Positions 28,283 to 37,767 of a stretch of 64,000 nucleotides of DNA are shown here, piece by piece. Both the position numbers and the translations under genes were made by a program. Within the stretch, counting starts at the first letter, position 1. Each line of letters begins with the position of its first letter. Source of the stretch: Spirosoma linguale DSM 74 (GTDB lineage: Bacteria > Bacteroidota > Bacteroidia > Cytophagales > Spirosomataceae); NCBI GenBank assembly GCA_000024525.1, contig CP001769.1:1178001-1242000 (forward strand), given 5' to 3'. The notes beneath the pieces were generated by a model that did not search any database, was not told where the DNA came from, and saw nothing but the letters and a program-made list of their open reading frames with translations.

Positions 28283-30940
28283 CTAAAAGGGATAACCAAT
28301 ACCGAAGTTTATAATCAAAGGGTTGGGGCCGCTGGAGAGCTTGCCGAGTGAAAATTCGCGAAGCAGAAATCGCTTGTCTACCGGGCCTTTGTCGCCGTCT
28401 ATATACTGCCGGGCCGGGTCCCAAACTTTAATACCCCCATCGAAGCGGATAATAAAGAACGAGAAGTCGAAACGCAGCCCTACGCCTGTACCAACGGCGA
28501 TTTGAGGGACGAATGAATCGAATCTGAATATGCCCCTCGCATTGGCATTGCTGTAAGGCAAGCGCCAGACATTGCCGAAATCAATAAAAGCGGCCCCATT
28601 GATGTCGGCAAAGCCGAGTCGGAACAGGCGACCCCGTAACTCCGCTGAACCTTCAATGAGCATATCGCCCGGTTTTTCGAAGGTGTATAAAAATTGGTCC
28701 GTCCCTGACTTGATGGCCGGTTGGGTAGGGTCGGATGCCGACGGCTGTGGGTAGTCAGCACCGGGGCCTAAACGGCGGGGTAACCAGGCGCGCAGGCTAT
28801 TGCTGCCCCCAGCGAAAAATAGCTTTTCGTAAGGAGCTGTCCGGTTAGAACCGTAGCTGTAAACCAAACCGGTATTCAGGCGGAAAGCCAGTGTGGTGTG
28901 TGCATTAAGTGGGACGTAATGCCTGAAATCGGCGTTAACGCGGATGTATTTATAATACTGCAAACCAGATGCAGTATCTTTTGAATTGAAAAACTGGCTT
29001 AGTTGGGCATCCTTGAACAGGTTTAGTGTCGTTCCGCCTGATTCGACGACCGTACGCAGAAAATTGGCCCGCTTGTTCTGTCCGACAGTATTGGTATTGT
29101 ATGTATACGCAAAGCTTATACCTGATGCGAAAGAACGTCTGAAACTCAGCCCAATTGTGTTGCCTAGTCTGCCCAAAGAGTCTAATTGTGCCCTGAAAAG
29201 TGGCCCCAGTTTGGTGTCGAAGTTGGCATTGATAAGATTTATATCTGCAATGAAAAAACTGAACTGTTTAACCGGGCTGGGTTGCCAGTTGTAAGCCATC
29301 GTGGCGCGTAGCAGTGATCGCCGGAAATCAGGACGTAGGGTATTATTGTAACTCAAGCTGACCTGTGTGCGGGGATTGGCACGGCTGAAAACAAAGCGCG
29401 CCCGTCCCGGAAAGAGAATTTGCGGAAAGGTAACCGAGCTGATGATACCCAACTCCTGCGAATTATATACATCTTGGTTACTGTTGGCACTGGTCACAAA
29501 ACCTGTTTGAGCTTCAATGCCAAAGCGAACGGTCGTTTCGAAGGTTTCCAGACCGCCAAACAGATTGCGAACCCGGAAAATCAGGCTGCCAAATCCACCT
29601 GGATAACCACCCTGGCCCTGATAAAGAACCGTAACACCACCTTCCGCCGTTGCTTCATATTTATCCAGTGGTGTAGCTGTAATGAGGGTACGCAGCCGCC
29701 GGTTGGTCGTATCGATGAAGTTAAGGTTAACAAACTTGAACTGATTTAGCAGAAACAATTGTCGCTGTGTATCGCGGTAGTTGGTCTGATTATACAGCTG
29801 ACCCGGCCGCAGGAGTACTTTCGAACTCAAAAGCCGGGTCGAAATATCCCGGCCGCCCAGCAGATACGTAATGCCGTCCCGTCTGATGGTATCCAGAGAT
29901 GTGCGGGCAGCGGCTGGTTGTGTTTCATCGGGGCTGATACGTACTTCAACGTCACCAATTTGGTAGATAGGATGGGCCGCTTGCCCCGGTGGGTTTACAA
30001 TTTGTAGCACTACATCAACATTGCGCCGTAACGAATCGCCGGGTTCGAGACCGTTGAAGAAACGTCGGTCATTACCCCGCCGTACAGTGTCGACATCCGT
30101 AGCCCGGATATACTGCCGGGAGAAAGCGTAATAGCCCTGATCGCGCAGTAGTGTCTCAATACGTACTTTTTCTCCCGACATGTTATCGAAGTCGAACCGG
30201 TCGCCGGTATGGAGCCGCGACTTATCGAACGATTGCCGAACAATGGAGTCGACTCGCGGGTCAGCGATTTCGTAGACGATATTACGGAGATAAAAAGCCG
30301 CATTTTCATTAACGAGATAGTTAACCCTGATTTGACGACGGCGCAGCGTATCAAGTTCGTAGCCCGTTTTTGCGTTAAAAAAACCTTTGTCAGAAAGGTA
30401 TTTCTGCATCTTCAGGGCATTGGCCTGCGCATCTTTCTCGGAAAAATAGGAGGGAGGTTCACCCAGATTGCGCATGACCCAGTTTCCCTCTTCGGCTTTC
30501 TGACGAAGGCGTTTCAATTGACGACCGTAGCGTCGGTTGAGCTTTTTTAGCTCTCGGGGCTGATCGGCTATCAGCTGGCTTTGCTGTTCAAATTCATTAG
30601 TTTTGGCCTGTAGTTCCCGGATGGCTGCTTCGCGGTTGTACCGACGTGCCCCCCATTGATACAGCCATAACTGGGTTGTGATGGGTAGTCCAAGTAATCG
30701 CCGATTCGGTTTTTGGGGAACCAGGCTAATCAGGTTCTCATCCGGAATCGTCTTGTTGCCCCGCACGCTATGGGAGGTGAGGATATATCCATTATTACGC
30801 AGCTGGCTGGAACTCAGGCAGCCCGATAAAGAAATAACCAGAAAGAGTAAGCTTAATCGGGATGTATGATGTATGGTATATGATGTATAGCCCGCAAACC
30901 AATCAGACACCCTACAGCCTGTATCATACCTATTTCTCAT
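28283..30940 (-). CDS. BamA/TamA-family outer membrane lipoprotein (TamL-like)
   Basis: The 885-residue protein has a lipobox (SLSGC, Cys 41) followed by POTRA-like repeats (about 45-400) and a C-terminal 16-strand type beta-barrel ending GIGYPF with terminal Phe. The barrel contains the family motifs FFAGGSNSLRAW and GSAELRGRLF. A lipidated TamA homologue is the TamL form found in Bacteroidota, which helps insert outer membrane proteins. No tamB is adjacent. The first ~30 residues are partly encoded by a repeat; a GTG at residue 11 is an alternative start. Its start overlaps by two bases the start of the divergent methyltransferase. Confidence 0.9.
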   Translation of the reverse strand: MRNRYDTGCRVSDWFAGYTSYTIHHTSRLSLLFLVISLSGCLSSSQLRNNGYILTSHSVRGNKTIPDENLISLVPQKPNRRLLGLPITTQLWLYQWGARRYNREAAIRELQAKTNEFEQQSQLIADQPRELKKLNRRYGRQLKRLRQKAEEGNWVMRNLGEPPSYFSEKDAQANALKMQKYLSDKGFFNAKTGYELDTLRRRQIRVNYLVNENAAFYLRNIVYEIADPRVDSIVRQSFDKSRLHTGDRFDFDNMSGEKVRIETLLRDQGYYAFSRQYIRATDVDTVRRGNDRRFFNGLEPGDSLRRNVDVVLQIVNPPGQAAHPIYQIGDVEVRISPDETQPAAARTSLDTIRRDGITYLLGGRDISTRLLSSKVLLRPGQLYNQTNYRDTQRQLFLLNQFKFVNLNFIDTTNRRLRTLITATPLDKYEATAEGGVTVLYQGQGGYPGGFGSLIFRVRNLFGGLETFETTVRFGIEAQTGFVTSANSNQDVYNSQELGIISSVTFPQILFPGRARFVFSRANPRTQVSLSYNNTLRPDFRRSLLRATMAYNWQPSPVKQFSFFIADINLINANFDTKLGPLFRAQLDSLGRLGNTIGLSFRRSFASGISFAYTYNTNTVGQNKRANFLRTVVESGGTTLNLFKDAQLSQFFNSKDTASGLQYYKYIRVNADFRHYVPLNAHTTLAFRLNTGLVYSYGSNRTAPYEKLFFAGGSNSLRAWLPRRLGPGADYPQPSASDPTQPAIKSGTDQFLYTFEKPGDMLIEGSAELRGRLFRLGFADINGAAFIDFGNVWRLPYSNANARGIFRFDSFVPQIAVGTGVGLRFDFSFFIIRFDGGIKVWDPARQYIDGDKGPVDKRFLLREFSLGKLSSGPNPLIINFGIGYPF
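30862..30940. repeat. GATGTATGATGTATGG repeat overlapping the TamL start
   Basis: GATGTATGATGTATGGTATA (30862-30881) pairs imperfectly with TGTATCATACC near 30918. The left part encodes residues 18-26 of the TamL-like precursor. It is related to the ATGATG element at 18332-18420. Confidence 0.6.
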
Positions 30941-31685
30941 GCTTTCTAAAAATCAACTTAAGTATATTCAGTCGCTGCACCAGAAAAAATACCGGCAGCA
31001 GCATGGCGCATTTTTGGTTGAAGGAGCCAAAAGTGTTCAGGAAGTACTACAATCCGATTTCCAGACGGAACTGGTTGTAGCGACCGAAGGATTCTACAAA
31101 GAAAACGCACACCTGACAGACCACCAACGAACGCCTGTCGAAATTGCGTCAGTGGCCGAACTGGAGCGAGCCGGAACCCTCGAAAGTAACAATGCCGCGC
31201 TTGCTGTGGTCAGAACGAAAGAAAACCGTCCGCTATTGGCTGGCCCCAACGAGATTGCCCTGATTTTAGATGATATTCGTGACCCCGGCAACCTCGGAAC
31301 CATTCTCCGCATTGCCGACTGGTACGGCGTGCGCAAGATCTTGTGTTCCGAAACCACGGCCGATGTCTATAACCCTAAAGTTATTTCGGCCAGTAAAGGC
31401 TCCTTTACCCGAGTCAACTGGTGGTATGGCGACATTACTCGGGTGCTGGCGCAGGCTACCAGTGCCGTATATGGGGCGTTTCTGGACGGTGAAGATGTTC
31501 ACTCGCTTGGGTTTGATGCTTCGGGTTATCTGGTGATGGGCAATGAATCGAACGGTATCCGGCCGGAAGTGGGTACGTTTGTTACCCAGCGGGTAACAAT
31601 CCCGCGCTATGGCGATGCCGAATCGCTCAATGTAGGTATTGCTACGGCCGTGTTGCTGGATAACTGGCGTAGAACGATAAACTAA
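30939..31685 (+). CDS. TrmH/SpoU-family RNA 2'-O-methyltransferase
   Basis: The 248-residue protein has an N-terminal substrate-binding part (SLHQKKYRQQHGAFLVEGAK) and a C-terminal SPOUT knot with motifs DIRDPGNLGTILRIADW, GNESNGIRPEV and LNVGIATAVLL. It methylates a ribose in rRNA or tRNA using S-adenosylmethionine. The target base is not clear from sequence. It starts back to back with the TamL-like gene, an arrangement common in Bacteroidota. Confidence 0.92.
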   Translation: MLSKNQLKYIQSLHQKKYRQQHGAFLVEGAKSVQEVLQSDFQTELVVATEGFYKENAHLTDHQRTPVEIASVAELERAGTLESNNAALAVVRTKENRPLLAGPNEIALILDDIRDPGNLGTILRIADWYGVRKILCSETTADVYNPKVISASKGSFTRVNWWYGDITRVLAQATSAVYGAFLDGEDVHSLGFDASGYLVMGNESNGIRPEVGTFVTQRVTIPRYGDAESLNVGIATAVLLDNWRRTIN

Positions 31686-31719
31686 GTGTCTTCTAAATCA
31701 CATACTACGGTCGTTTACT

Positions 31720-33600
31720 ATGTTTAGACTACTTCGTTTGTTTATTGTTGCGGTGATTCTGGTGGCTTTTTTGCCTAAACAGAGCGCGCTCAATAACGAC
31801 GGAGCAGCCGTTTATCATCAGTTTTTGGCTGATAATACCCAGTTTCATCAGCAGGTAGAACAATTGACCGCCTACGTGGCAACTAATGCCCCAGACGATT
31901 CGCTGAAGGCCGCTTTCAGGCGCAGTCGGTTAGCGTACAAGCGAATGGAGTGGCTGCTGGAGTATTACCAGCCGTTTCTGGCGAGTCACATCAACGGTCC
32001 GCCGGTAGTAGAGGTAGAGGGAAATGAGCCGGGGCAGACACCCATTCTGCCATCGGGGCTGCAAGTTGTCGAAACGTATCTGTTTCCGGATTACAGCCCC
32101 ACCCGAAAAGCCGAACTCTCCCGCGAACTGACCGTTTTACTGACTTATTCAACCCGTCTCGAACAAGGTATTCCGGAGGGCAAGCTAAGCGATGCCGATA
32201 TACTGACCGCCATTCAACAGCAACTGTTCCGAATTACTACCCTTGGCATTACTGGCTACGATGCTCCGGAAGCGCGAACGGGTTTAACGGAGGCCGCTGC
32301 AAGCCTGGCGGCATTGCAGAGTGCTTTTCGACCTTACGCCAGTCAACTGCCCAAAGCGATGTCGGCTCAGTTGGGTGATCGGTGGGAGGAGGCTATTCTG
32401 GTGTTGGGAAAGGCAAAAGACTTCGATGCTTTCGATAGAATCACCTTTATTCGGCAACAATTGTATCCGCTCTGCCGGGCTTTAACGCAAGCGCGTCAGA
32501 CCCTGCACATTCCTGCCGGGGCGCGTAATCGTTTTTTGTCACCAACGGTAGCGACGCTTTCCGATACCGGGGCATTTCGGCCGGATCACCTGATAAATTT
32601 TGGTGAATTTATCAGCACTCCCCAAAAAGTCGCGCTGGGCCGACTTTTGTTTTTCGACCCACTGTTATCCGGGAATAACGCCCGCAGTTGCGCATCATGT
32701 CACCAGCCTGAGCGGGCTTTTACGGACGGGCGAGCCCGAAGTCGTTCGTTCAAGGGTCGAAAGCAGGTGCTCCGGAATGCTCCGACACTAATCAATGCCG
32801 GTCTGCAAAATGCGCAGTTTTATGATTCCCGTGCACTTTACCTCGAAGATCAGGCACATGATGTGTTGAGTAACGCGCATGAGATGCGAACATCGCCAGA
32901 TGAGGTCGTTTCGAAGTTAGCAACAAGTGCAGCATACCGAAAAATGTTTGCAGAGGCTTTCCCGAACGGACTAACTGCACCAGCCGTCCGGAATTCGCTG
33001 GCCGCTTACATCCGCAGCCTTACCCGGCTAAACGCCCGCCCGGACCGCTACCTGCGTGGCGATTCGGTGGCGTTATCGGAGGAGGAAAAGCGAGGATTCA
33101 ATCTTTTCCTGGGGAAAGCGCGCTGCGCGACATGCCATTTCTTTCCCATTTTTAACGGCTTCGCGCCACCCCATTATGAGAAAACGGAAAGCGAGATTAT
33201 TGGCGTTCCCCGTTCCCCTAAAACTCGTAATGCCCGGCTCGATACGGATGTCGGGAAGTTCGGAACATACCAGAAAAACATTCACCGCTTTGCCTTCAAA
33301 ACGCCAACTGTCCGCAACGTGGCGCTCACGGCACCCTACATGCATAACGGGGTTTATAAAACACTGGAACAGGTTGTCGACTTTTACAACCGGGGTGGTG
33401 GTCGGGGTATAGGAATCTCGCTCGACGGGCAGACATTGCCCGAGGCACCGCTTAACCTGACTGCTGTCGAACAAAAAGCGGTTGTCGCTTTCCTAAACGC
33501 ATTGACCGATACAACGGGCCTGACGCAACGCCCGAATCAGTTACCACTGATTGACCAGCCGACAAACCTGAACCGGCGGAAGCCCGGGGGACGGTATTAA
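31720..33600 (+). CDS. di-heme cytochrome c peroxidase with imelysin-like N-terminal region
   Basis: The 626-residue protein has a signal peptide, then a ~250-residue helical region resembling the imelysin-type N-terminus of many Bacteroidota peroxidases. The C-terminal MauG/CcpA-type domain carries two heme c sites, CASCH (C324-H328) and CATCH (C469-H473), with FDPLLSGN, TPTVRNVALTAPYMHNG and FLNALT motifs. It probably reduces hydrogen peroxide, or oxidises a partner, in the periplasm. It starts 34 bases after the methyltransferase. Confidence 0.9.
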   Translation: MFRLLRLFIVAVILVAFLPKQSALNNDGAAVYHQFLADNTQFHQQVEQLTAYVATNAPDDSLKAAFRRSRLAYKRMEWLLEYYQPFLASHINGPPVVEVEGNEPGQTPILPSGLQVVETYLFPDYSPTRKAELSRELTVLLTYSTRLEQGIPEGKLSDADILTAIQQQLFRITTLGITGYDAPEARTGLTEAAASLAALQSAFRPYASQLPKAMSAQLGDRWEEAILVLGKAKDFDAFDRITFIRQQLYPLCRALTQARQTLHIPAGARNRFLSPTVATLSDTGAFRPDHLINFGEFISTPQKVALGRLLFFDPLLSGNNARSCASCHQPERAFTDGRARSRSFKGRKQVLRNAPTLINAGLQNAQFYDSRALYLEDQAHDVLSNAHEMRTSPDEVVSKLATSAAYRKMFAEAFPNGLTAPAVRNSLAAYIRSLTRLNARPDRYLRGDSVALSEEEKRGFNLFLGKARCATCHFFPIFNGFAPPHYEKTESEIIGVPRSPKTRNARLDTDVGKFGTYQKNIHRFAFKTPTVRNVALTAPYMHNGVYKTLEQVVDFYNRGGGRGIGISLDGQTLPEAPLNLTAVEQKAVVAFLNALTDTTGLTQRPNQLPLIDQPTNLNRRKPGGRY

Positions 33601-33603
33601 CGA

Positions 33604-34392
33604 TTACATGAACGAACTCATAGCCGATTCGTTGGCCAGCTCCTCCGCATGTTCTTTTCCCAGATAGCGATCAATGAAGTAATGGGCTACATACAGCAAA
33701 GGCGTCAGGATAACGGCCGTTGTTGCCTTATACATGTAGTTGATAATGCCTACCGCGAGTACCTGTGTGAGTGACCAGTTTCCGAACACGTAAAAAGCAA
33801 TGCCGAGCACCACAAACGAGTCGACCAACTGCGAAACGAGCGTTGAACCGGTGGCGCGGAGCCAGATCTGCCGGCTGCCCGTAATCTTACGGAGCGAATG
33901 GAACACATACACATCCAGAATCTGCCCGATCAGAAAGGCGGTGAGTGAGCCGATAATGATACCGAGCCCCTGACGGAAAATCATCTGAAACGCGTTGTTA
34001 ATATTGATGGCATTGCCAGCGCTGTCTTTCGCATTTACATCCAGCCAGAATTGGGCCGGTGGCAGCGATGTAACGGCGTAGATAATCAGAAAGCTATACG
34101 CAACAAAGCCTGCCGTCAGGAATGAAATCCGTCGAACCCCCGCTTTACCATAGTATTCATTGATAATATCGGAGGTGATGAACACAAACGGCCAGATGAC
34201 CGCCCCGGCGGTAAGATTAAAGTCCAGGATAAAATCGCCAAAGAGATGAATCTGGGCAGGTTTGGCACCGAGTAAGGTCTCGGCCGAAAAGATTTTGACA
34301 CCGATGATTTCGGCAATCAGGGCATTTGTTAGAAATACCGCACTCAAAAAGATATACAAGTTTGTACGCTTATTGGTAAAGGACGCAGCCAT
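33604..34392 (-). CDS. queuosine precursor transporter (YhhQ/VUT family)
   Basis: Started at ATG 34392 (MAASFTNKRTNLYIFLS) the protein is 262 residues with about six membrane segments. Family motifs include NALIAEIIGVKIF, FVFITSDIINEYYGKAGVRR, FLIGQILDVYVFHSLR and the C-terminal YKATTAVILTPLLYVAH. It imports preQ0/preQ1-type queuosine precursors across the inner membrane. A QueD and FolE pair, which make precursors, lies 9 kb away. ATG 34446 would add 18 atypical residues. Confidence 0.92.
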   Translation of the reverse strand: MAASFTNKRTNLYIFLSAVFLTNALIAEIIGVKIFSAETLLGAKPAQIHLFGDFILDFNLTAGAVIWPFVFITSDIINEYYGKAGVRRISFLTAGFVAYSFLIIYAVTSLPPAQFWLDVNAKDSAGNAININNAFQMIFRQGLGIIIGSLTAFLIGQILDVYVFHSLRKITGSRQIWLRATGSTLVSQLVDSFVVLGIAFYVFGNWSLTQVLAVGIINYMYKATTAVILTPLLYVAHYFIDRYLGKEHAEELANESAMSSFM

Positions 34393-34467
34393 AGAGATGT
34401 ACGAGTTTGGAAAGTACGATTTACGATTTTTTTGGAGCGTCAGCAACCGTAGCGTATAAATGATGCC

Positions 34468-35877
34468 TTATTTACGCTTGTAGACACCGGGCGTAGCTGT
34501 TTTCTCATACTGGAGCGACAAAGCAGGTGCCCGCTGAAACAATTTTTCCACGACATCTTCCCGGTCTATAATGTAGTCGGGCGGGTCTTGCCGAAAGTGA
34601 TCGAATACATTAATAACAGATTCGTAATTATCCAGATTTTTAAGGTCATACTTCGCCAGATCCCAGTTTAAATAGGGCGTTGCTAACTTGTTTTGGCGAT
34701 AAGCGCTCAGGTCTTCACCAATGATCAGCACACGCTGGTTGGTAATATTATTGGGCAAGGGGGAGGCTTGAACCTGCAAACTACTCAAACGACCCAGGTC
34801 GGAGCCGGGAATCAGCCCTAGTGAGCCCTGATAAAATAGCAGAAGCATCAGCGAAAACGCAATCAGAAACGCGATTTCGGCCAGCCAGCCTTTTCGGATG
34901 TTTTCAAAGTAAAAGAAAGCAAAGTAAGCCATTGGCGGTACGAAGCTTAGAAAGACCATTGGCGCCAGAAAAGGCATTAAACCAATGGTCAGAAAGGCAA
35001 AAACAGACCAGATCGCCATAATCTGCTGCACCCGTTGTTGAAAGTTCACGTAGCGCCCCGACCGGTTGAAAAGGCTCAGAAAACCCAATATGCCCAAGCC
35101 AAGTGGAATAAATAAGGAAGCGATCAGCGACTTGAAATCGGAAAGAGAATATTGTCGGACTCGGAATACCGATGACAGCAGGTTTCTATTGAAATCATCG
35201 AGACTGTCGCTCAGATAATAGAACAGTACCGTGGCCGCAAAAGGAAACAGAAAGCCGAATAAGGACAGGGAATACTGCCGGAAAGTAGCACCTGTATAGA
35301 ACAGCAGTGAGAGAATGGCCCACAAAATGAACAAAGCCGAAGGCAGATAAAATAAGGCCGCAATGCCAATGTAAAACCCTACTTCAAACACTTCGTCGGT
35401 AGCCCCCCGCCGTTCCATTTGCCGGATCAGCGTACCAAAGGCAAGTAGCAGAAAACTCGTTGACATCAATACCGGCGAAAGCGTGAGGCAATCGAAGGAG
35501 AGATGCATGAATAACATATAGATCAGACCCGGCCAGAACGACCGGTCCGGGTACACATCCCGGTTGTTAGTCAGGTAGTTGAAGTAAACGATCTGGAATA
35601 CGGAAACCAGTGTGGCGGCTGCATGAAGTACCAGAGGTGACCGGCCAAAGACGCTGTTGATCCCCCAATAGACAAGTGCCGAAAGCGGACTTATGCTATC
35701 CCAGATGTCTCGATACAGTAAATTTCCCTGACTCATTTGTTCGCCAACGAGCATCCAGTTTAGCTCAGGAATCAGCAGCGGAAAGGGGTGTAATAATAAG
35801 GGCAGCCGAATGAGCAGCAGTAAGCCCAGCAGACTGACGTACTGATACGGGAAATACGATTTGAAAAAACTTAGCAA
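34468..35877 (-). CDS. DUF6427-family polytopic membrane protein
   Basis: The 469-residue protein has about ten to twelve hydrophobic helices, with LLIPELNWMLVGEQMSQG, LYRDIWDSISPLSALVYW and a soluble C-terminal part (NVFDHFRQDPPDYIIDRED). This matches the Bacteroidota DUF6427 family, whose fold resembles glycosyltransferase-type membrane enzymes. No function is established. It is minus-strand, 75 bases upstream of the queuosine transporter start. Confidence 0.78.
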   Translation of the reverse strand: MLSFFKSYFPYQYVSLLGLLLLIRLPLLLHPFPLLIPELNWMLVGEQMSQGNLLYRDIWDSISPLSALVYWGINSVFGRSPLVLHAAATLVSVFQIVYFNYLTNNRDVYPDRSFWPGLIYMLFMHLSFDCLTLSPVLMSTSFLLLAFGTLIRQMERRGATDEVFEVGFYIGIAALFYLPSALFILWAILSLLFYTGATFRQYSLSLFGFLFPFAATVLFYYLSDSLDDFNRNLLSSVFRVRQYSLSDFKSLIASLFIPLGLGILGFLSLFNRSGRYVNFQQRVQQIMAIWSVFAFLTIGLMPFLAPMVFLSFVPPMAYFAFFYFENIRKGWLAEIAFLIAFSLMLLLFYQGSLGLIPGSDLGRLSSLQVQASPLPNNITNQRVLIIGEDLSAYRQNKLATPYLNWDLAKYDLKNLDNYESVINVFDHFRQDPPDYIIDREDVVEKLFQRAPALSLQYEKTATPGVYKRK

Positions 35878-36083
35878 AGTGCAGTAAAGCAGTTAATAAT
35901 TTCCGGAAATACTGGGACCGATCAGCACGAAAAGTAGCTTGCCCTGCCGATAGCCAACGGTAAAATTAAAGGCAATTTCGGCAGAACGGAAAAATGGGCG
36001 GATATTTGCACTACAGAGGTCCTGCGGACTGTAAACCATTCAGCACGTTGGACCGTTCAGTTTAGTACCCAAGTACCGATAGT

Positions 36084-36464
36084 ATGGAATCGAAACGACA
36101 GCAGAAAGTATCCCGGCAGCTCCAGAAAGATTTGAGTGAAATCTTCCAGCGCGATGTGCCACATTTGTTTAACGGGGCCTTTATTACGGTCACCAGCGTG
36201 CGTATATCGCCCGATTTGAGCGTTGCGCGGGTATACCTTAGTTTTCTGGCTACCAAAAATAAGCAGTTGCTGCTGGAGACCATTCAGGAGAAAGGCAAAG
36301 TTCTTCGGCAACACTTGGGCGACCGGGTGCGCCATCAGTTGCGCATTGTTCCTGAATTACATTTCTTTCTGGACGATACGGCTGATTATGCCGATAAAAT
36401 GGATAAACTTTTCTCTGGCCTCGATATTCCTCCCGCCCCGGCGGAAGATGAAGATGATGAGTAG
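36084..36464 (+). CDS. rbfA: 30S ribosome-binding factor RbfA
   Basis: The 126-residue protein has the RbfA opening (ESKRQQKVSRQLQKDLSEIF), the KH-like core (ITVTSVRISPDLSVARVYLSFL) and the closing LRIVPELHFFLDDTADYADK. The tail is acidic (EDEDDE). It matures the 16S rRNA 5' end and helps in cold conditions. It is followed 85 bases later by a LolE-like permease, a neighbour seen widely in Bacteroidota. Confidence 0.95.
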   Translation: MESKRQQKVSRQLQKDLSEIFQRDVPHLFNGAFITVTSVRISPDLSVARVYLSFLATKNKQLLLETIQEKGKVLRQHLGDRVRHQLRIVPELHFFLDDTADYADKMDKLFSGLDIPPAPAEDEDDE

Positions 36465-36548
36465 GTAGTGAATTGAAGGAAGTCGTGAAGTTGGTAAAAA
36501 CCGTTTCATGACTTCTTCACCACTTCATTTACTCCACCAGTTACTACC
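36465..36548. repeat. imperfect palindrome filling the rbfA to permease gap
   Basis: AGGTAGTGAATTGAAGGAAG on the left pairs imperfectly with TGACTTCTTCACCACTTC and AGTTACTACCT on the right. It occupies almost the entire intergenic gap. A longer permease frame (from 36508) would translate part of it, which argues for the start at 36550. Confidence 0.6.
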
Positions 36549-36549
36549 T

Positions 36550-37758
36550 ATGAATCTCCCCGCCTGGATTGCCCGTCGTTACTTCTTCTCCCGTAAAAAA
36601 CGCAGTTTTATCAGCTGGCTGTCTATTTTATCAATGCTCGGTGTGGGTGTTGGTACGATGGCGCTAGTGGTGGTACTGTCTGTGTTCAATGGGATGGAGG
36701 AGTTGAACAAACAGATATTCAGGACGTTTGAGGCCGATATGACCATTGCGCCGAAACAGGGGAAGCGATTTTTAGCAACACCCGCCCTGAAAAAAAGACT
36801 GCAAAAGATACCGGGTGTAAATCTGCTGACGACCGTTGCTCAGGATAATGCGCTGGCCCGCTACGGCAATGCGCAGACCGTTGTTCGGCTGAAGGGCGTC
36901 GATAATAATTATCTTCAACGTCAGCAACTCGACTCAGCTTTACTGGAAGGGAAATTACTGCTTCAAAGGCAGGGCGTAAATTATGCTATTGTAGCCGATG
37001 GGGTTCGTAGTGACCTCAGCGTATCGCCAATTGATATTCTGACTCCCCTCGAAATCCTGTATCCACAAAGCGGACAGTCGTTTAGCGTGCTCAATCCCGA
37101 TGCGTTTAACCGCGAAGCGTTCACAGTTTCGGGCGTGTTTTTCATTGAGTCGAAGTACGACAACTTTGTGCTGGCCCCCATTACCTCCGCACAAACCCTG
37201 TTTGGCTACCAGCCCGACGAAGTAACGAGTCTGGAAATCCAGCTCCGGCCCGGAACCAACGAAGTCGACGTAAAACAAGCGCTTCAGGATGCGGTTGGTG
37301 ATAAGCTGATTGTACAAAGTCGGGATGATCTAAACGTTGATCTGTACAGGGCGATACGCGTCGAAAAGTTGTTTACCGCCCTGACGCTCGGATTCATCAT
37401 TCTGGTCGCATCCATAAATATATTCTTCTCGCTTTCCATGCTGGTCATCGAGAAGAAGGCAGATATCCGGATTCTGTATGCGCTGGGTGCTACCCGGCCT
37501 ATGGTACGTCGAATTTTTCTGACAGAAGGTGCCATTATTGCCCTGACCGGGGCCTTTGCCGGTCTGATACTGGGCATTGGTATCTGCCTGGCGCAGGAAC
37601 GTTACGGCTTTATTCGTATGGGTACCGAAAGCTCAATCATCGACGCGTATCCTGTACGCCTTGACACCAGCGATATTCTGCTGACAGGCGTGTTGGCCAT
37701 TGTAATGACCATTCTGACTTCCTGGTTCCCAGCTCAGCGAGCCGCTAACGTTCGTTGA
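36550..37758 (+). CDS. FtsX-like ABC transporter permease (LolC/LolE type)
   Basis: Starting at ATG 36550 the protein is 402 residues: MNLPAWIARRYFFSRKKRSF, then a first helix (ISWLSILSMLGVGVGTMALVVVLSVFNG), a large periplasmic MacB-like domain (about 50-270) and three C-terminal helices with FIILVASINIFFSLSMLVIEK, DIRILYALGATR and SWFPAQRAANVR. This is the LolC/E pattern for releasing lipoproteins to LolA. No ATPase is adjacent; the LolD-like protein at 18424-19086 could pair with it. Confidence 0.9.
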   Translation: MNLPAWIARRYFFSRKKRSFISWLSILSMLGVGVGTMALVVVLSVFNGMEELNKQIFRTFEADMTIAPKQGKRFLATPALKKRLQKIPGVNLLTTVAQDNALARYGNAQTVVRLKGVDNNYLQRQQLDSALLEGKLLLQRQGVNYAIVADGVRSDLSVSPIDILTPLEILYPQSGQSFSVLNPDAFNREAFTVSGVFFIESKYDNFVLAPITSAQTLFGYQPDEVTSLEIQLRPGTNEVDVKQALQDAVGDKLIVQSRDDLNVDLYRAIRVEKLFTALTLGFIILVASINIFFSLSMLVIEKKADIRILYALGATRPMVRRIFLTEGAIIALTGAFAGLILGIGICLAQERYGFIRMGTESSIIDAYPVRLDTSDILLTGVLAIVMTILTSWFPAQRAANVR

Positions 37759-37767
37759 GATAATACC

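Noticed and set aside
31720..33600. Multiheme respiratory cytochrome
   Set aside because: Only two CxxCH sites and peroxidase motifs are present, so it is a di-heme peroxidase.
36508..36549. Longer start of the LolE-like permease
   Set aside because: The added residues come from an intergenic palindrome, and MNLPAWIARRYF is the normal family opening.
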